Below are positions 1 to 13,640 of a DNA stretch of 64,000 bases, one piece after another. The DNA lies in contig JACGWO010000005.1 in NCBI GenBank assembly GCA_034509735.1, positions 38,284,479-38,348,478 on the forward strand. Direction: 5' to 3'. Under the pieces are notes generated by a model. That model was not told the DNA's origin. It was given only the letters and a program-made list of their open reading frames with translations, and did not search any database. Position 1 is the stretch's first letter. Every line of letters begins with the position of its first letter. The translations under genes and the position numbers were made by a program. The DNA comes from Sesamum alatum. Its lineage: Eukaryota > Streptophyta > Magnoliopsida > Lamiales > Pedaliaceae.

Positions 1-1275
1 CAAATGCATATATTTTATGCGAAATCATTTTTTATTATCAATGTAGTATGTACGTTGGTTTAATTGATAAAAACATACCATTTCTTATAAGAGGATTATG
101 TGTTCGATTATTCTCGTTGAGCATGTATAAGAATTGTGTTGATGTGTAAATTCACAAACAACAGTTATTGAACTAATACTATTAAAACAAACGAACAAGT
201 TTTAAGAGGGATAATTCAATGACTCGAACACAAATTTTACGAGAGTTCTTGTATTTAAATTTTAGCTATATACATATATTGGGTTCGTGTGTAAAGAAAA
301 CTTAAACAAACAAACAAAACAACTAACGAAGGAACGTTTGTGTATTTGTTTATTCATTTGGCCATAATAAGTAGTTATGACTATGAATGCTAACAAAAGT
401 TGACCGCCCTTCTCGTGCTTATTGGATGCTGCAAGAAACAGACAGCAAGCACATAATACGAGGATATGATGAAGTGCGGGCAAAAATATAATATATAATA
501 ATTATCTTCATAACTAGTTTTTATAATTATCTCGACTTATATCCAATACTTTATAGCTGAAATAGTTTTAAAATAATCTTATTCTGTATAAGTTTGTGTT
601 AGTATAAAGACATGTTAGTATTTTGTCTCACTTTATATAAGTTATTTGTAATTTTTAATTATATTTATATATTAATTAAATTTATGTGTTAATTATTAAT
701 TTATTTAAATATTGATGTAATTATTATGTAATTATTATTTAAAAAATACGTACAACTTTCTACAAATTTCTATCAAAAAATAATACAACAAGAAACTACA
801 AAGTAATGAAAAGGCTGTTGAAAATTATTAAGAACTAGCAATTGTTAAAATGTGATTTTTTTTTACTAGCCTAATACCAACTCAACCCACCCTTAACCCG
901 TTAATTACGATGCGATTTGAGTTGGACCGATCGATTGGGACAGCCCGACAGTTTTGTTGAATATCCTAGTTAAAATTCATAATAACAAACTATCATCATC
1001 CCTTATTTTCAATAAATTTTATTGATATAATTGATTGGAACTTCCACAGTATATTTTTCTAATTATGATCTTACAATTTTTTGTTTATAGTAAATCAATT
1101 ATACTAGTATTTATATTAAAAATGTCACTCATCAATGAATAATTATAGATCAACAATCTTAATTTTTAACAATCAACTATTACAAAAATTGCCCCCTTAC
1201 TCTAAGGTGGCATGGGAGCATGTGATCTATAGACCGATTGTTGCTAGTGGACTTGGGATTAATAGATCTGTGTTG

Positions 1276-1430
1276 CCAATTAACTTGGTTCAATTGGCGA
1301 AGTTGAGGCCACATGATATTAAAGGTCATGGGTTCGAATTCGTATGAGTTGATGTTTGCACTGCATAATATGTTTATTTTGTATACTGTAATAATAAAAT
1401 ATTATTTAGATTTAATTTATATGATGTCGT
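1276..1430 (+). mobile_element. tRNA-derived SINE-like copy
   Basis: The element begins with a tRNA-like head. An A-box-like stretch (ACTTGGTTCAATTGGCGAAG region, about 1282-1302) is followed by a B-box match, GGTTCGAATTC, at 1331-1341. An AT-rich tail follows. The same head and spacing recur at 33634, 46350 and 46706 on this strand and at 18974, 31045 and 63721 on the other, so this is a dispersed family. It has no coding capacity. Exact ends and target duplication were not established. Confidence 0.6.
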
Positions 1431-4400
1431 TAATCAGAATTTGATTATTGTAATCGTCGTTAGATAGTGATATTTCGACAGAACTCATTATAAGCGATTT
1501 ATTTTAATTAATAATAATTCATCGTTTTCATGTCAAAAATGTGTAAACATCTCTGGAATTTGGTTAACGATACTATTTTATTATTAATACAATTTACTTT
1601 TACCAAAAAAGCAAAAAAATTGCCCCCATAAGTTGAATTTAATTTAAATATCCTTGGACAATAAAATATTGGACCCTCAGTCTTATAGTAACAAAAGCTT
1701 GTAATCAATTTTGATTGAATTTTCTATTCCAAATTTTATTGAATTTTTTATTTTATTTTATTTATTTGATATGTATATGCTATATGTCTATAATATTTTT
1801 TTAAATAAAATATACAATATCTTCTTTATATCACGTAACATGAACATATTAGATAGAGTAAGATGTGCAATATAATTTGAAATAAAAAATTTAATCCACA
1901 CATAGTTATCTTAAAATCACACAATTAACTCGGGGAAATTTCAGCCCAGATCTGGTTCAGCCAAACTTGAACCAATTATATGGTAAGTGCAATACACTTG
2001 CTGTGTGATTGGTGTACAGTTCAAGGAAAGTGACCAATCACATAGTACACTTGCTTTATGATTGATTTGATTCGGCCAAATATGATACATACAAGAATTT
2101 TCCATTAACTCGTACTTTGCCTTAACCTATGTGTTGAGATGGCAACGAGGAATCCCAGTCATCACCTCTACTGAGTCTGACGTGACAATGGTATCCTAAT
2201 TAAACCCGCAAAGTACAAACAAAAACATGTAAGAAAAACGATAAAGAGGATGATGATATTTTAATGTTGACAACTCGTAAGGTTAAGGTTTGGTAAGACA
2301 AAAGTCATAATCGTAAAAAAAAAAGAAAGAAAGGTTATAATCCTAATTTACTTGATGTGTTAGCATCCCTACTGTCATTTTCGCCGTTGCTAGTGATCTA
2401 TTTTGTTCAATTTCGACAATGTCTTAACTAATTTTGATGAAATGAATATTTTGTGACGATTTAATTTCTCCAATTAAAGATAATTATAATGGGTTTATTC
2501 TGACATGTCTTTTAATTATTAAAACAAGAAAAAAAAGATTATTATGTGAAATCCTCTAATTTCAAAACTCAATGGGCTAGGTGTGATCAGTGTCATCTTT
2601 CGATACATTTAAATTTAAAAATTGAATAAATACATTAATGATTTGAAATCAAATAATACATCCAAAGGAAACTATAAACGTTTTGTTGTTCCAAAAAAGT
2701 AACAGCGTAGTTTTAGTTATATTGAAGGCATGGGTTTGTGTTTAAGCTACTCCACATCAAGGGTACGCTCTTGAGGAAGCTGCAATGCCTGTAAAAGAGA
2801 CAAAGTGTCAAGACCGCCGTGAATTCTCAAGAGAAAGTAAACTATGTGCGTAACAAAAGTTGTACTTGGCTAGGGGAAGGGGGCAGTAATATTCTAGTCG
2901 GCGATCTAATGGTACAATTTCACTTGCACCCTTGATTTATAAGATGATCTAACGAGTTACAGCGATCCATACATATTAGCATTAATGGAAACCTTCAAGG
3001 TCTCCATTACCAATATAGCATTTCTATTTTAGCCAGGATTGTGTTACAAAGGTGGTCTTTTGGAGACGTTGACAAGATGAAACTTCGTATCAGATATGAA
3101 AGACCTTAATAAGATGCTTTCTGCAAAATCTTTGACGACGTAGCTGAAATATTCACATATGATATTTATATAATAGTCATAAATTTATATTTATGAGACT
3201 CAAATCCACGATCTGCATCACTTATTGCTCTTATTTGAGTTTGCAACAACTAGTAGTTTTGCATGAGAAATTGGTTTGGGGGTCCATTTTTGAATTGGTC
3301 CAACCCATTAACAGCTGTAGACCAACACAAATAGGCCCCGCCCTCCTAAGTAGGCATTTCTTTCCTTGCCTACTTTAATTAAATTGATCGTTTATTTAAT
3401 AAATAAAACGTATCAGATCTTAATTAAAAAAGATTAAATAATTTTATATCAAATCATAATGCACATATTTATACCAGATATTGATCAAATTTTTCTCTTA
3501 GATAATTTCACCATTTAAATCATTCTCAGTGGTTTCCAACTTACATTATTTTTATCACAAATTCTAGACAATTTAATTCTAATTAATTTATTATTATTTA
3601 AATAAAAAAATAAAAACGAATTATTTGAAACTAATAACATTTTCAAAAAATAAAAAATTAATACAACAGGGCAAAAATGTTAAATTTATAAGTGATTCAG
3701 TGGGGAAAAGAGATGCACCAAAATTGGGCCCAAGACTGCAGCCCATTACTTAATGGACTGAACTCAAGATTGGTAAAGCACAATATTTTGGGATGAAGGA
3801 ATATAATCTAAGAAATTTTATGAGCCCAATTATTATTTTGTTGGGCCTAATTGGATTAATTTAAATGGACAATTAATAGAAAATTAATATTTCAGGTTAT
3901 TTGTTACCCTAGTATAGGAAGTACGGCAAATTGGATATTAGTTTGCCATAACATTCTTGAATTTAACGGTTGTCTGACAATTAATACAATTCATTAATTT
4001 TTATTATTTTATTTTTTTTAAACTGATCAAAATATCATTGTGCATTGTGAATTATAATTATGAATCCATTTTATTAAATATTTTTTATTTATTAAAAAAA
4101 ATGTAACAAGGGCAAAGTAAGCAAAGCTTCAATTCAAAGATTACATAATTTCATCAAACATCAATGGATATTGATAACTTTTCAAACAATAAGGGAATAT
4201 TTGTAATTATGTCAAATTTCAGATGAACTCTATTTTACCTTAAATCTTACTGTATTGTCTTATTCTGTGTTTTTCTTCCGTTCCCTTTTCTCTTATTTTT
4301 CGTCCCTGTTCATTTTTTGTTTCTTTCTCTCTTTTGCTCTGCTCCCCTTAGTCTCATTTACGAAGAACATGGTCCATATTGCGTCTTTTCTTATAAATTT

Positions 4401-5027
4401 ATAAGGTACATTACATTTGCATTTTATGAAGTTTGATCTAATTATAAATACGTTTTTATGAGATTGAAAATTATAATTATACCATCTGAAATTTATGTTG
4501 CTTTATACGAATCCCATTTGATAATTTGAACCAAAAAAAAACCAACTAAAATGTCATTGACCAAACTTCAGGTAAAACATCCCTGGTGATTTCTTTACTG
4601 TCGTACTGATTTTAAAGTGAAAATTGTTAACGATAAAAGGCTAAAATATGACTAGATATGGTGACGTGAGGGAAACGATGTAGAGAAATGGAGAAAAGAA
4701 AGAATATAGGGTGCCAGATGTTATTAACTATTTTGGTAATTTTGTCAAATTCTATGTAATATATTATTTTCCTATTGGGAAAGAACGAGGGTAGTTAACT
4801 CCTTTTACAGTTTTTCGAGTGGGTTAATAAAGTCTTGCAAATGTCAATGGAGGAAATTGTAATTTTTTTTTTATTTTTTATCTAATAAGAGTGCATTTGA
4901 AAATTAATCAAACATCAGGGGTGTGGATGTAATTTTTCACATATTCATATTGCATTTAGTATTACATTAAATATTAAACAAAATATACAAATAATGAAAA
5001 AATATATATACAAAATATATAAAATTT

Positions 5028-5827
5028 AGGGATAATTACAACACCCTCCCTTGAAATTTGATGTAATTACATATAGATCCATTATGGGTTGAAAATTACA
5101 TATAATTCTCATGATGTCTATTTTCTAATGAACAGATCACTCGTTAGTCAAAATTCACCAAATTTGCTGATATTAATAAAAAAATTATTGAAAATTCATA
5201 CTTACCTTCAATTAACTTATTAGTGACTCATTGCAGGTCAAATACATATTTTTCCCGATCAAAATATAAGATATATAAAAGGGACAATTACACTCTCCTC
5301 CCATGAGGTTTGGTATAATTACACGTAAACCCCCCATTTGAAAAATTACATTTAGTACCCTTGAGGTTTTCTTTTGTTTAACAAATAGGTCCATCTGTTA
5401 GCCAAAATACATCGAATTTGTTGATATCAGCCAAAAAATTGAACGAAAGTCGATATTTACCAAGATTGACTTATTACCGACTTATTGTACGTCAAACAAA
5501 TCTTTCATGACCAAACTACCCTTATATATCTTCACGCGTTAATGCATGTGATGAGTTATATCTTCACCGTTATAAGGGTAGTTTAGTCATAAAAGATCTG
5601 TTTCCTCTGCGATAAATCATTAATAAGTCAACGTCACTCGATAGTAAATATTAATTTCCATTTAATACTTTTGTTAATATCTACAAATTCAGTGAATTTT
5701 AATTAAAATATGAACTTATTTGTTAGATAGAAGCAAACCTCATGAATACTCGATATAATTTTTTAAATCACACCAAGTATACGTGTAATTATACCAAATC
5801 TCGTGTAAATTGAGTGTAATTATTGAT
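5028..5827. mobile_element. Degenerate, probably nested MITE-like repeat
   Basis: The left end reads GGGATAATTACAACACCC. A second, similar start (GGACAATTACACTC) lies at about 5280, and the right end contains GAGTGTAATTATT. These termini resemble the family with GGGTAAATTACA ends found elsewhere in the window. Two left ends and one right end suggest one copy inserted into another. I could not find a convincing target duplication, so the boundaries are approximate. Confidence 0.4.
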
Positions 5828-7235
5828 GTATAAAATAGTATTTAAATTTTACCATAAAAAGTTGAATCCAAAAAAGGCAAGAAGGTGGTATTGAATGATG
5901 GTGCAGCATTTAAGTTTAGTAGGATAGACATAGACACGAGAGAAATGGCAATGTCAATGGCACGTACTTCTATGTATCACTCTTCCATTTCTATTCAATT
6001 CCTAACATGACTTTCAACACTCTTCATTGCATTTCCCCAACTGAAATCCCCACCATTATTACTAATTTACTACACTACCTCCCTTCACTTTACTATGCTT
6101 ATCCCTGCAAATTTACTCCTTGCATTTATGTACTTCCCCACTACTTCCCCACCATTCCCTTTATTTCTACATAAATAAATAATATAATCTTTATATATAT
6201 ATATATATGATAAAGTGATTTATGAAAAGAATATAAGAGGTAATATAAAATTCAATCTGTTTCGGGCTTTCGGTTTTATTTGATGCATACTAGAGTCCAA
6301 CAATATTACAATGACTGAAGGATCTTTCCAAAAATCTTAAAATTATTAGAAGGCTAACCTATAAAATAGGAGTTAGCATTCTGATATTTTAGTCAGTTAG
6401 GTATTCAATGACATATAATAGGACAAGTAAAACGTGAAATTTGAATAAAAAAAAGTGGTGTAATTCGAAGATGGAATGCTGAAATTTGTGTAGAGAGTGT
6501 AGAAAACTTAGTAGCTTTGCTATGTGAGGGTTAGTTCCCCCATTGACTTACATGTACCCCTACTTAGGGGAGCAAGTTATGAGAGATTTAGAGGTTGGTT
6601 AAGGGTGATTGAGACATTTTTCAAATTTTTGAGATGTCTGTATTTTTAGTGATAGTATTTATTCACTTGTTGAAGTTATTTTTTAAGAGATACGTAAGGT
6701 GAAAGGGATCCTGCCAAACAAATCAATAATATAGGGATATCGACTACTTGTAACTTCCATCGGCTGAATCCAGCTAGCCCCAAGGTCTTTGTTGGCACCC
6801 TTTAGAGTGATTTAGCTTAGAAAGTGTAGAATGTGGCTGAGGTGGATCGCATTGGTCCTGTTGGTACAAGTCCTATTTTTGTGTATTGCTCCATTAGCAG
6901 GGTGACAGGATTTGGGTTGGTTGGCCAGTCATGCTTGTTGCCTATCAATGATATTTAATAGTAAGTGTAGTTCTACTTTATAACATGTAATTAACAGAGA
7001 TTGTTATAGTTGTTGTTATGTTATTAAATATAAGATATTTAAAATGAACGATTGTAATTGATTCATCCAAAATAAATAATAGTTTATTGCTTCACTTCAA
7101 TTTTTTTTTATATATATATTACTAATATATTAAAAAAATGATTTTATACACTTTATAAGTATAAAATAAAATATTAATTTCCACTTTACATTGCAATTTT
7201 GCACCATTTCATTGAATTGTTTATGGATTTATCCT

Positions 7236-7243
7236 TATATAAG
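7236..7243 (+). promoter_or_regulatory. Probable TATA box of the extensin-like gene
   Basis: TATATAAG lies about 64 bases upstream of the ATG at 7307, a typical distance for a plant TATA box with a short 5' leader. This is positional inference only. Confidence 0.5.
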
Positions 7244-7306
7244 TTGGGGGTGGTGGGATGCATGCAATGCAAAGAATACAAAGAGAGTTGAAAAAGCAAG
7301 TGATAA

Positions 7307-8416
7307 ATGAAGAGTGTAGTATTTGTGCTTCTCTTTGCTTTACTTGTAATCACTTCAACTTTGGCTGATGAATCAACAACCGTTCATCCAACCCACACCG
7401 CTCATCGTCAACCTAAACTAGATGATGATAAAAGAAGAAGCTCAAGGAGTAGCAGCCGCAGAGGCGGAAGAAGAGGCGGCGGCGGTGGAGGAGGAAGAAG
7501 ATCGTCATCAAATTGTGACCCTTTGTATTTGTACCTATTTGGAAGCTGTGGCCAGTGGCCCTTTCCACGCAATTCCCCTACCAACCCTTTTCAACCAAGA
7601 CCCCGGCCACCGCCCCGCCGTTCACCGCCGCTTGTTCCCTTGCCTCCACCACTGGTCCCTTCTCCTCCACAAGTAGTATTCCCGCCACCCTTAATACCTT
7701 CTCCTCCTCCAGTAGTAGTATTCCCGCCCCCGGTTGCTCCTTCTTCTCCGCCGCCTGTAGCTCCTTCGCCATCGCCAACTTCCCCTCCGCCTGTAGTCCC
7801 GTCACCTCCGCCACCATCTCCATCACCTCCTCCACCCCCCTTAGTCCCGTCTCCTCCGCCACCCGCGCCTTCATCACCTCCGCCACCTGAAGTACTTCCT
7901 ATAATATACCCGCCACCGTTGGTTTCGTCCCCACCACCGGCCGTTGACGGACCAGTCTTCCCGTGGTTAACCCCGCCTGACGCAGACGCAGACTCTCCGC
8001 CATCTTTGCCGGACCTTATTTTCCCACCACCCCTACCGGACTCTCCACCGGTGTTTTCTCCGCCCGCAGATGAAGAAGTTCTACCAGCACCACCACTTCT
8101 CCCGGTGTTCACTCCGCCAGAAGAGTCTCCGGAAACTCCGCCACTTTCACCTGAATTTCCGTTCACATTTTTACCGCCGCCCATTTCGAACCCTCCGGCA
8201 ACAGACCCTGGTGAAGTTCAGACTCCGACGTTTCCGATCCCACAGACACCGGACTTCTTCCCGCCGCCATTGGTTAATCAACCAGATACACCGGTGCAGC
8301 CAGTACCGTTTATAACTGCACCGCCAACAGTGGAGGAGCAACCGCTGCCTCCGCCGCTTCCTTTCCTCCCTCCTGTAGAGTTTCCGGCGCCAGACCCTGA
8401 TTCGCCTCCATTTTAA
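7307..8416 (+). CDS. Secreted proline-rich/extensin-like cell-wall protein
   Basis: This is a single-exon frame of 369 residues. Residues 1-20 form a clear signal peptide (MKSVVFVLLFALLVITSTLA), so the product should be secreted to the cell wall. A short linker is followed by a basic Arg/Ser/Gly-rich patch at about 43-68. Next comes a small conserved-looking block with two cysteines (C70 and C81, in CDPLYLYLFGSCGQWPFP). From about residue 95 to the end the protein is Pro-rich, with many SPPP, SPPPP and FPPP runs. These resemble the Hyp-O-glycosylation sites of extensins and hybrid PRPs. Classical YxY crosslinking motifs and full extensin SPPPP-Y repeats are not evident, so it is better called extensin-like or a proline-rich protein. 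A TATA box sits 64 bases upstream. The long open frames on the opposite strand (a Gly-rich one of 197 codons) are only the complement of the CCN proline codons. Confidence 0.85.
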   Translation: MKSVVFVLLFALLVITSTLADESTTVHPTHTAHRQPKLDDDKRRSSRSSSRRGGRRGGGGGGGRRSSSNCDPLYLYLFGSCGQWPFPRNSPTNPFQPRPRPPPRRSPPLVPLPPPLVPSPPQVVFPPPLIPSPPPVVVFPPPVAPSSPPPVAPSPSPTSPPPVVPSPPPPSPSPPPPPLVPSPPPPAPSSPPPPEVLPIIYPPPLVSSPPPAVDGPVFPWLTPPDADADSPPSLPDLIFPPPLPDSPPVFSPPADEEVLPAPPLLPVFTPPEESPETPPLSPEFPFTFLPPPISNPPATDPGEVQTPTFPIPQTPDFFPPPLVNQPDTPVQPVPFITAPPTVEEQPLPPPLPFLPPVEFPAPDPDSPPF

Positions 8417-9812
8417 TTGAGATCTGGATGATGTCTTTTTTGCCTTTTCGGTTTTCTTGCATGTAATGTAATATCCCATAATTAATTTGATAAATACTAA
8501 TTTAGATCTCAATTTTCAACAATTTATTTAACCTTTAATTTTAAATTATATTTATTCAATTAATAATAAAATAAATAACGGATCTAAGTTAATAAGATGT
8601 ATTAATTTTAAATATGCATGGATAGGAAATAATTGATGAAATAAATTGATCAGAAAGAGGATGATTTAGTTAAAGAAACAATAAGTATATTGAAAGATAT
8701 TTTAATTAATATTATAACAACAAAAGTTAATTACGTTAAGACATTGCGCCTCAATAAATAGTAGAATATCGACTCGACATTTTTTTTCACAAAATATGTA
8801 AAATTCGAGCCGAGTTTGTCTATAATATACTAGAAATAATTTTTTTGAAATAATGAATAATTACGTGACGAATCTCTGTACATAATAAAGTAATCTATAT
8901 TCTGACATAATTAATGAAAATAATTTTGGTGTATTGGTGTTGAAATTGTAAAATTAATCTCACAATTTATTGTCATTTCAAACTTGATCTCACATTTTGC
9001 GAAATTTCAAATTTAACCCCATAATTGATTGGAAGTTGCAAAAAAAGATAAACATTCAAAAAAAAGTCCCAACACTAACAGCCGTTGAAGTTAACAGCAA
9101 GAACCCACATGAAAGTCACGTGCACGTGGGTCAAAAAAATGATCAACCGTTAATTAACATCTGTTAGTGGGAGGTAGTTTTTTTTTTGCAACTTTTAACG
9201 TAATATAGAGTTAAATTAAAATCTCATAAAATATGAGGCCAAGTTTGAAACGATCTTCAACTGTTAGACTAATTTTACAATTTTGCCTCTCTTGCTAGAT
9301 CAATTAACTTATTTCTAGCCATTTTCTCTCTTGATGATTTGCATATATTTCCCTTGTCTCACTAACTTATTCCCTCGTTGTCTTTTTTAAATATTTGAGC
9401 ATATAAACATCTATCATGATACTCAAATTATTTCACACGCATATGTAAATGACTGAAAAATACATGCCTAAAGCAAAAATGTTCACAGAGCTGAATACTC
9501 AGAAGAAGATATGAAAATCAAGAAATGGCATTACGAATTAAAAGTTTAATAACAAGTTCAAAAACATATAATAAAATTTACATTATTGGCTGCCCAGAAA
9601 TACAAAAGTTCTGGAGCTACGAGTCCCATATTTTCCCTGTTCTTTCATGTGATTTGGACGAAAAAGCAGCTTATATTCGATAAAAAAAAAACAAAAAAAA
9701 AAAAAATGTGTCATTCCCATGAAGAGTGGAACTCCGGTAGAACTCAAATTCACTAGAGAGAGGTCTAAATACAACAAAAATTCTATTTCTAACGGAACAT
9801 AAAGCCGCTTGT
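8417..9812. other. Intergenic region between extensin-like gene and uS15m
   Basis: It contains the 3' flank of the proline-rich gene, an inverted-repeat element at 8941-9286, and the 3' flank of the convergent uS15m gene. Homopolymer A runs occur at about 9685-9704. No other gene is visible. Confidence 0.6.
8941..9286. mobile_element. MITE-like inverted-repeat element
   Basis: The left end TTGAAATTGTAAAATTAATC is mirrored by a right end that reads, on the reverse strand, GCAAAATTGTAAAATTAGTC. The mirror continues inwards: 'caaacttgatctcac' on the left and its complement near 9237 on the right. The centre holds a small GC-rich palindrome (CACGTGCACGTG, about 9118-9129). It has no coding capacity. 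I could not identify a target duplication, so the superfamily is undetermined. Confidence 0.5.
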
Positions 9813-12800
9813 CTAAGCTTTAATATCGGGGTTGTCACGAAGACCGAGCTTTGAGAGAACGAGGCAGTAAGAATCCCAGTCCGTTCGTCGCAAATATTTC
9901 AGCAGCTTCTTTCTTCTCTGAACCATTGCTTGGAGGCCCCGCCGAGAATGCTTGTCCTACAATTGAACAGAGAAACATATCCTTAATTTTGTATAAATAC
10001 GAAGCCACAAAGTCAACTGAACAACATTTGAGGATATTTGATTCCAGATTTATGACAGAAGTGTGACCAAATTTGTGAATATGCTGACCTTTTTGTGTAG
10101 AGCAGTTGACAGATGCTTAATCTTTGTGGTCAGCTGAGCGACTGCAAAAGAAGGAAGGTCGTGTCAGATAAAGATTTGTCTAAACAAATTAGATAATATA
10201 TGATTAATTCATTAGCAGAAATATCGTTATCAAAAACAAATGCAACCACATTTTGTATGGTTCAATCGCACAGCGATTTTAGCACAATGATCATTCTCAA
10301 AAGATCTGTACTCAATGCAATCAACAAGACCCCAATTTAGACGAAAAAGAGGAAAATCAGGTCATATTTGCTTCCATCCACTCCTGGGCCAGGAGAACTC
10401 TTCATGAACTACATGTCCCAGAATTGGACTTTGTTTCCTTCTATATCGGATACACTAACAAAGAAACATAAATTTGGATGAAGTGTTTAAACTTAGGGAA
10501 AAAAATTTAACTTATATCCACTGATTAAACCATTTTGAAATTCTTGACCTAGTTTGAGAAACTCCTATAGTCTTCTTCGGCATCATTGACGTGGTCTATC
10601 TAAAGCCAGAGACTACACTGATAAGAGCTGACAAATTTACCTTGGACACGAGCAGAACCACAATCTGACTCTGACATTTTAAATTCATCTCTAACTTTTT
10701 GAAGCTCCAACTTTAGTTTCTCAGCAGATGACATATTGTCAGGATGAAAATACTGCAAAACATGAAGAAAAATTATCAGCCCATAACAGGCTAGATTTTA
10801 ATATTGATGAAATTGACAAACTGAATGGAAGAGTAATAAAACTTTATTGAACTATTGTGTGCATATTATTTGTCTCAATATAACATATTTGTTGTTCACA
10901 TCAATTATATTCATCAGATGGTGGATTACTCATAAAACCAACACCCACCAAAGTCATATCAAAGTCAATGGTATCACCAAGCAACTTAAGAGAAACTAGC
11001 ATTTTGGGAATCCAAAAACAAGGTCGGTTTAACATGTTTCCAAAACCAGGCAACAACTTTCCCCAGCCTTTCAGCAAATACTCTCAGTGCAACCACCAAA
11101 TTGCACGGAAGTTGAGGGGGGGAGAGAGAGAGAGAGGACATTTCCATCATTCTAAAGCAGACCATGTTTCAGGTTTGATACCAGCATATTACATGATTTA
11201 ACTCCAATGTATAACTTCATTTTGAGGGTGGTACATAAAGGGGCACACCAGTTTTAAGTCACGACCTCAACAATGTAAAAATAAAATTAAACCAAGAAAG
11301 CAACACTTACCTTCTCAACTAATTGGTCCTTTGGTTCTGACAACATAAAGCTTGGGGTTCCACCTAACTGGCCCAAAACATCAAGTCTCTGCACTGAAAC
11401 AGTGGTGATCTGTTAACAGATATTAAATTGATAGGCACATCACAGAGTATTTATCCAGTTCCGACAAGACATCCAGAGAGAACAAAAGAATTAGTTCAAA
11501 ATACACCTCATCAAGAGGTTGCAGGTATATGCATTTAGCTTTCCCAATGTAAATATTTGAGCATATTGGGAGTATTGAATGACACAAGACAAAGTTTGAA
11601 GCAACGAAAAACACCAACCTACAAGAGACTACATGAATTTTCTCCATTGTTAAGAATTTGACAAAAAAGTTTCGTTCTGGGATGGGAGACCCAGAGAAAG
11701 AGATATTACTTTAATGGTTGGACCGTAGAGCAAGCCAGCCCTACTTATAGTTGGCTCTATCTCGCTAACTGTTCTCTATTATCCATGTACATTTCTACAC
11801 TAAATTTCTTACATTGTTTATAAATCTTTTACCAGGTTCATGTTCCTTAAATAGAAATGGCAAGTATTTCCCATAACGGTCACTGAAGGAACTCTTTTTT
11901 TTTGTCATTATAGGGCAATGTGCATACTGAGGCATGCTAAAGGTACTCCATTGACACCCTTGTAACAGCAGACCGTCAGTTTATTTCCAATTCACCATGC
12001 TTATAAGCTTAGATGATATGCTATTCATCTGTTGCTCAAGAAGCTCAAATATCTTCTTAAACCTATCTCTATGATTCTTTCTGCAAGTAACTCACGGCAG
12101 AAAATCCAATGCTAATTCTTGTTTCCTTGGATCATGTTTTGTCTGGACAATTCTACAAACAGCAGTCCAAGAGAAATTTAACTGCACATATAACTAAAGA
12201 TTGACTATTGGCGCTGTAATTTAACTTTTTGGTCCAGTTCAGACAGACATAAAATATATCTATATAAAAGCACATATACAGGTAATGGCTACACAATTTC
12301 ACTGCCGAAAGGAGCTGAACCTTACTGTCGAAAGCCTGATAATTGCGTAAACATTGTGAATACCATGCTCACATGAACCCCACAAATAGTAACTAAATGA
12401 CGGAGGTTATCAATTAATAAAACCATACTGAAACTTATCATCAATTGGTCAGTTGTCCGTCCAATTGCACATTTTACCATTTCCCGCATGAACAAAGAGT
12501 CACTTATGTATAGCTCCATAGTCTCTTGAGGTAATAGTGATCAGTGAAGCCAACACTTGAAGAATAGACATAATTTTCTTGTTCTCTACTCTCCAATCAA
12601 TTGGTAAATTAAACTCTATAGCGAATAGAATAATGTCAACCAGAAAGCAAAACCAAAGCTTTATGCCAAAACATTAACTTACTCTTTTTCTTCTTCTTAT
12701 CCTCATCCGCCAGACTCAACGATACTAGAGTATCCCTCAAGTCCTTAAACGAGATGCCTCCAATCGTCACCTGACCCTCCTTCTCTTCTATCTCCCTCAG

Positions 12801-13640
12801 CTTCACAAGCCTCTCATTTAATTCATGCAACGAAAACCATTTCCCCTTCTTCTTTTCTGGCCTTAACATCTTCAGCTTCGTTCCCAACTCTGAATAATCA
12901 TACATCTTCACAAACCCTGTCCTCTTTGCTGCCGTGCTGCCCACATTATCATCCTCACCCCCGTCCTTCTCCTTCCCAAAAAAAGCGGGTAAACCACTAG
13001 TTCCTCCAATGATCATCGGGGATTCAAGGTTCCCATTTTGGTCAGGTTTCAGCTTCAAACTCTCCTTAAATCGCGCGAGTGACAACGGGTCACTGGTTTT
13101 CCCACGAGGATCACTTTGATTTTTAGCTAGAGCAGAGTTGGCTCGCAGCTGACGAAGGCTCTCCCGTATGGCATCATACGAGGGGCCCGTGGGCGATTTT
13201 GCTGCAGGGGAATCGGAGGATGCGGCAGACTCGTCGTTCTTGGCAATGACGTTTCTTTTGTAGAGCTCTTGAAGTGAGATGTACTGACCAGAGCCGGACG
13301 AGGGAGGTGGTGGGGCAGAACGGCTGCGGAACTCGGAAAGGTTTCGGCGGATTTCTTCCAATGAAGCGATTTTGGGAGGCGGCGCATTGCTGGAAGAGGT
13401 GACGGGCTTGCGGAAGTGTTGGGGGCGGTTCTGCTGCGTAGGCTCTCTTTGGAGAGTGGCTTTCACGTCGCTGAAGTATGAGGAGAATGAGAGTTTGGGT
13501 CGGGATTCGGATTCAGATTCGGGTTGGAGAACGTCGGAGGGAGGTCCGGAATCTGACGACGAGGAAAAATGGTGAAGGGAATATGGATGGGGGCGGAGAA
13601 CAGGACGGAGATGGATGAGGCGTTGGGTGATCGCCGTCAT
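9813..13640 (-). CDS. Mitochondrial small ribosomal subunit protein uS15m (S15 family)
   Basis: Five exons join in frame to 449 residues: 13640-12683, 11393-11311, 10752-10641, 10141-10089 and 9956-9813 (stop TAG). All four introns have GT-AG borders and the phases match. The C-terminal part is an S15 RNA-binding domain (about 372-446), with the hallmark runs [29 protein letters not shown] and [18 protein letters not shown]15 binds the 16S-type rRNA in the small subunit. The N-terminus ([20 protein letters not shown]) is Arg-rich with no acidic residues in the first 29, as in a mitochondrial presequence. As in plant S15/NS1 proteins, a long extension of about 350 residues precedes the S15 domain. 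It holds about six short helical repeats of the form S-L-x-E-L/I-x-x-x-L (near 93, 121, 156, 187, 269 and 296). It lies tail-to-tail with the extensin-like gene. Confidence 0.93.

Larger units (their letters stand above)
1..7235. other. AT-rich intergenic DNA, no supported gene
   Basis: Open frames here are short (up to about 70 codons), AT-driven and match no family I recognise. The stretch contains a SINE-like copy near 1276, degenerate inverted-repeat transposon remnants around 5028-5827, and the 3' part of another SINE-like copy at about 6957-7046. A somewhat more GC-balanced stretch at 2700-3100 has one 40-codon open run but no clear homology. The rest is low-complexity A/T sequence. Confidence 0.7.

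Noticed and set aside
7591..8184. 197-codon glycine-rich frame opposite the proline-rich gene
   Set aside because: It is the complement of CCN/TCN codons in the extensin-like gene; glycine-rich antisense frames are expected from such sequence. No independent signal supports it.
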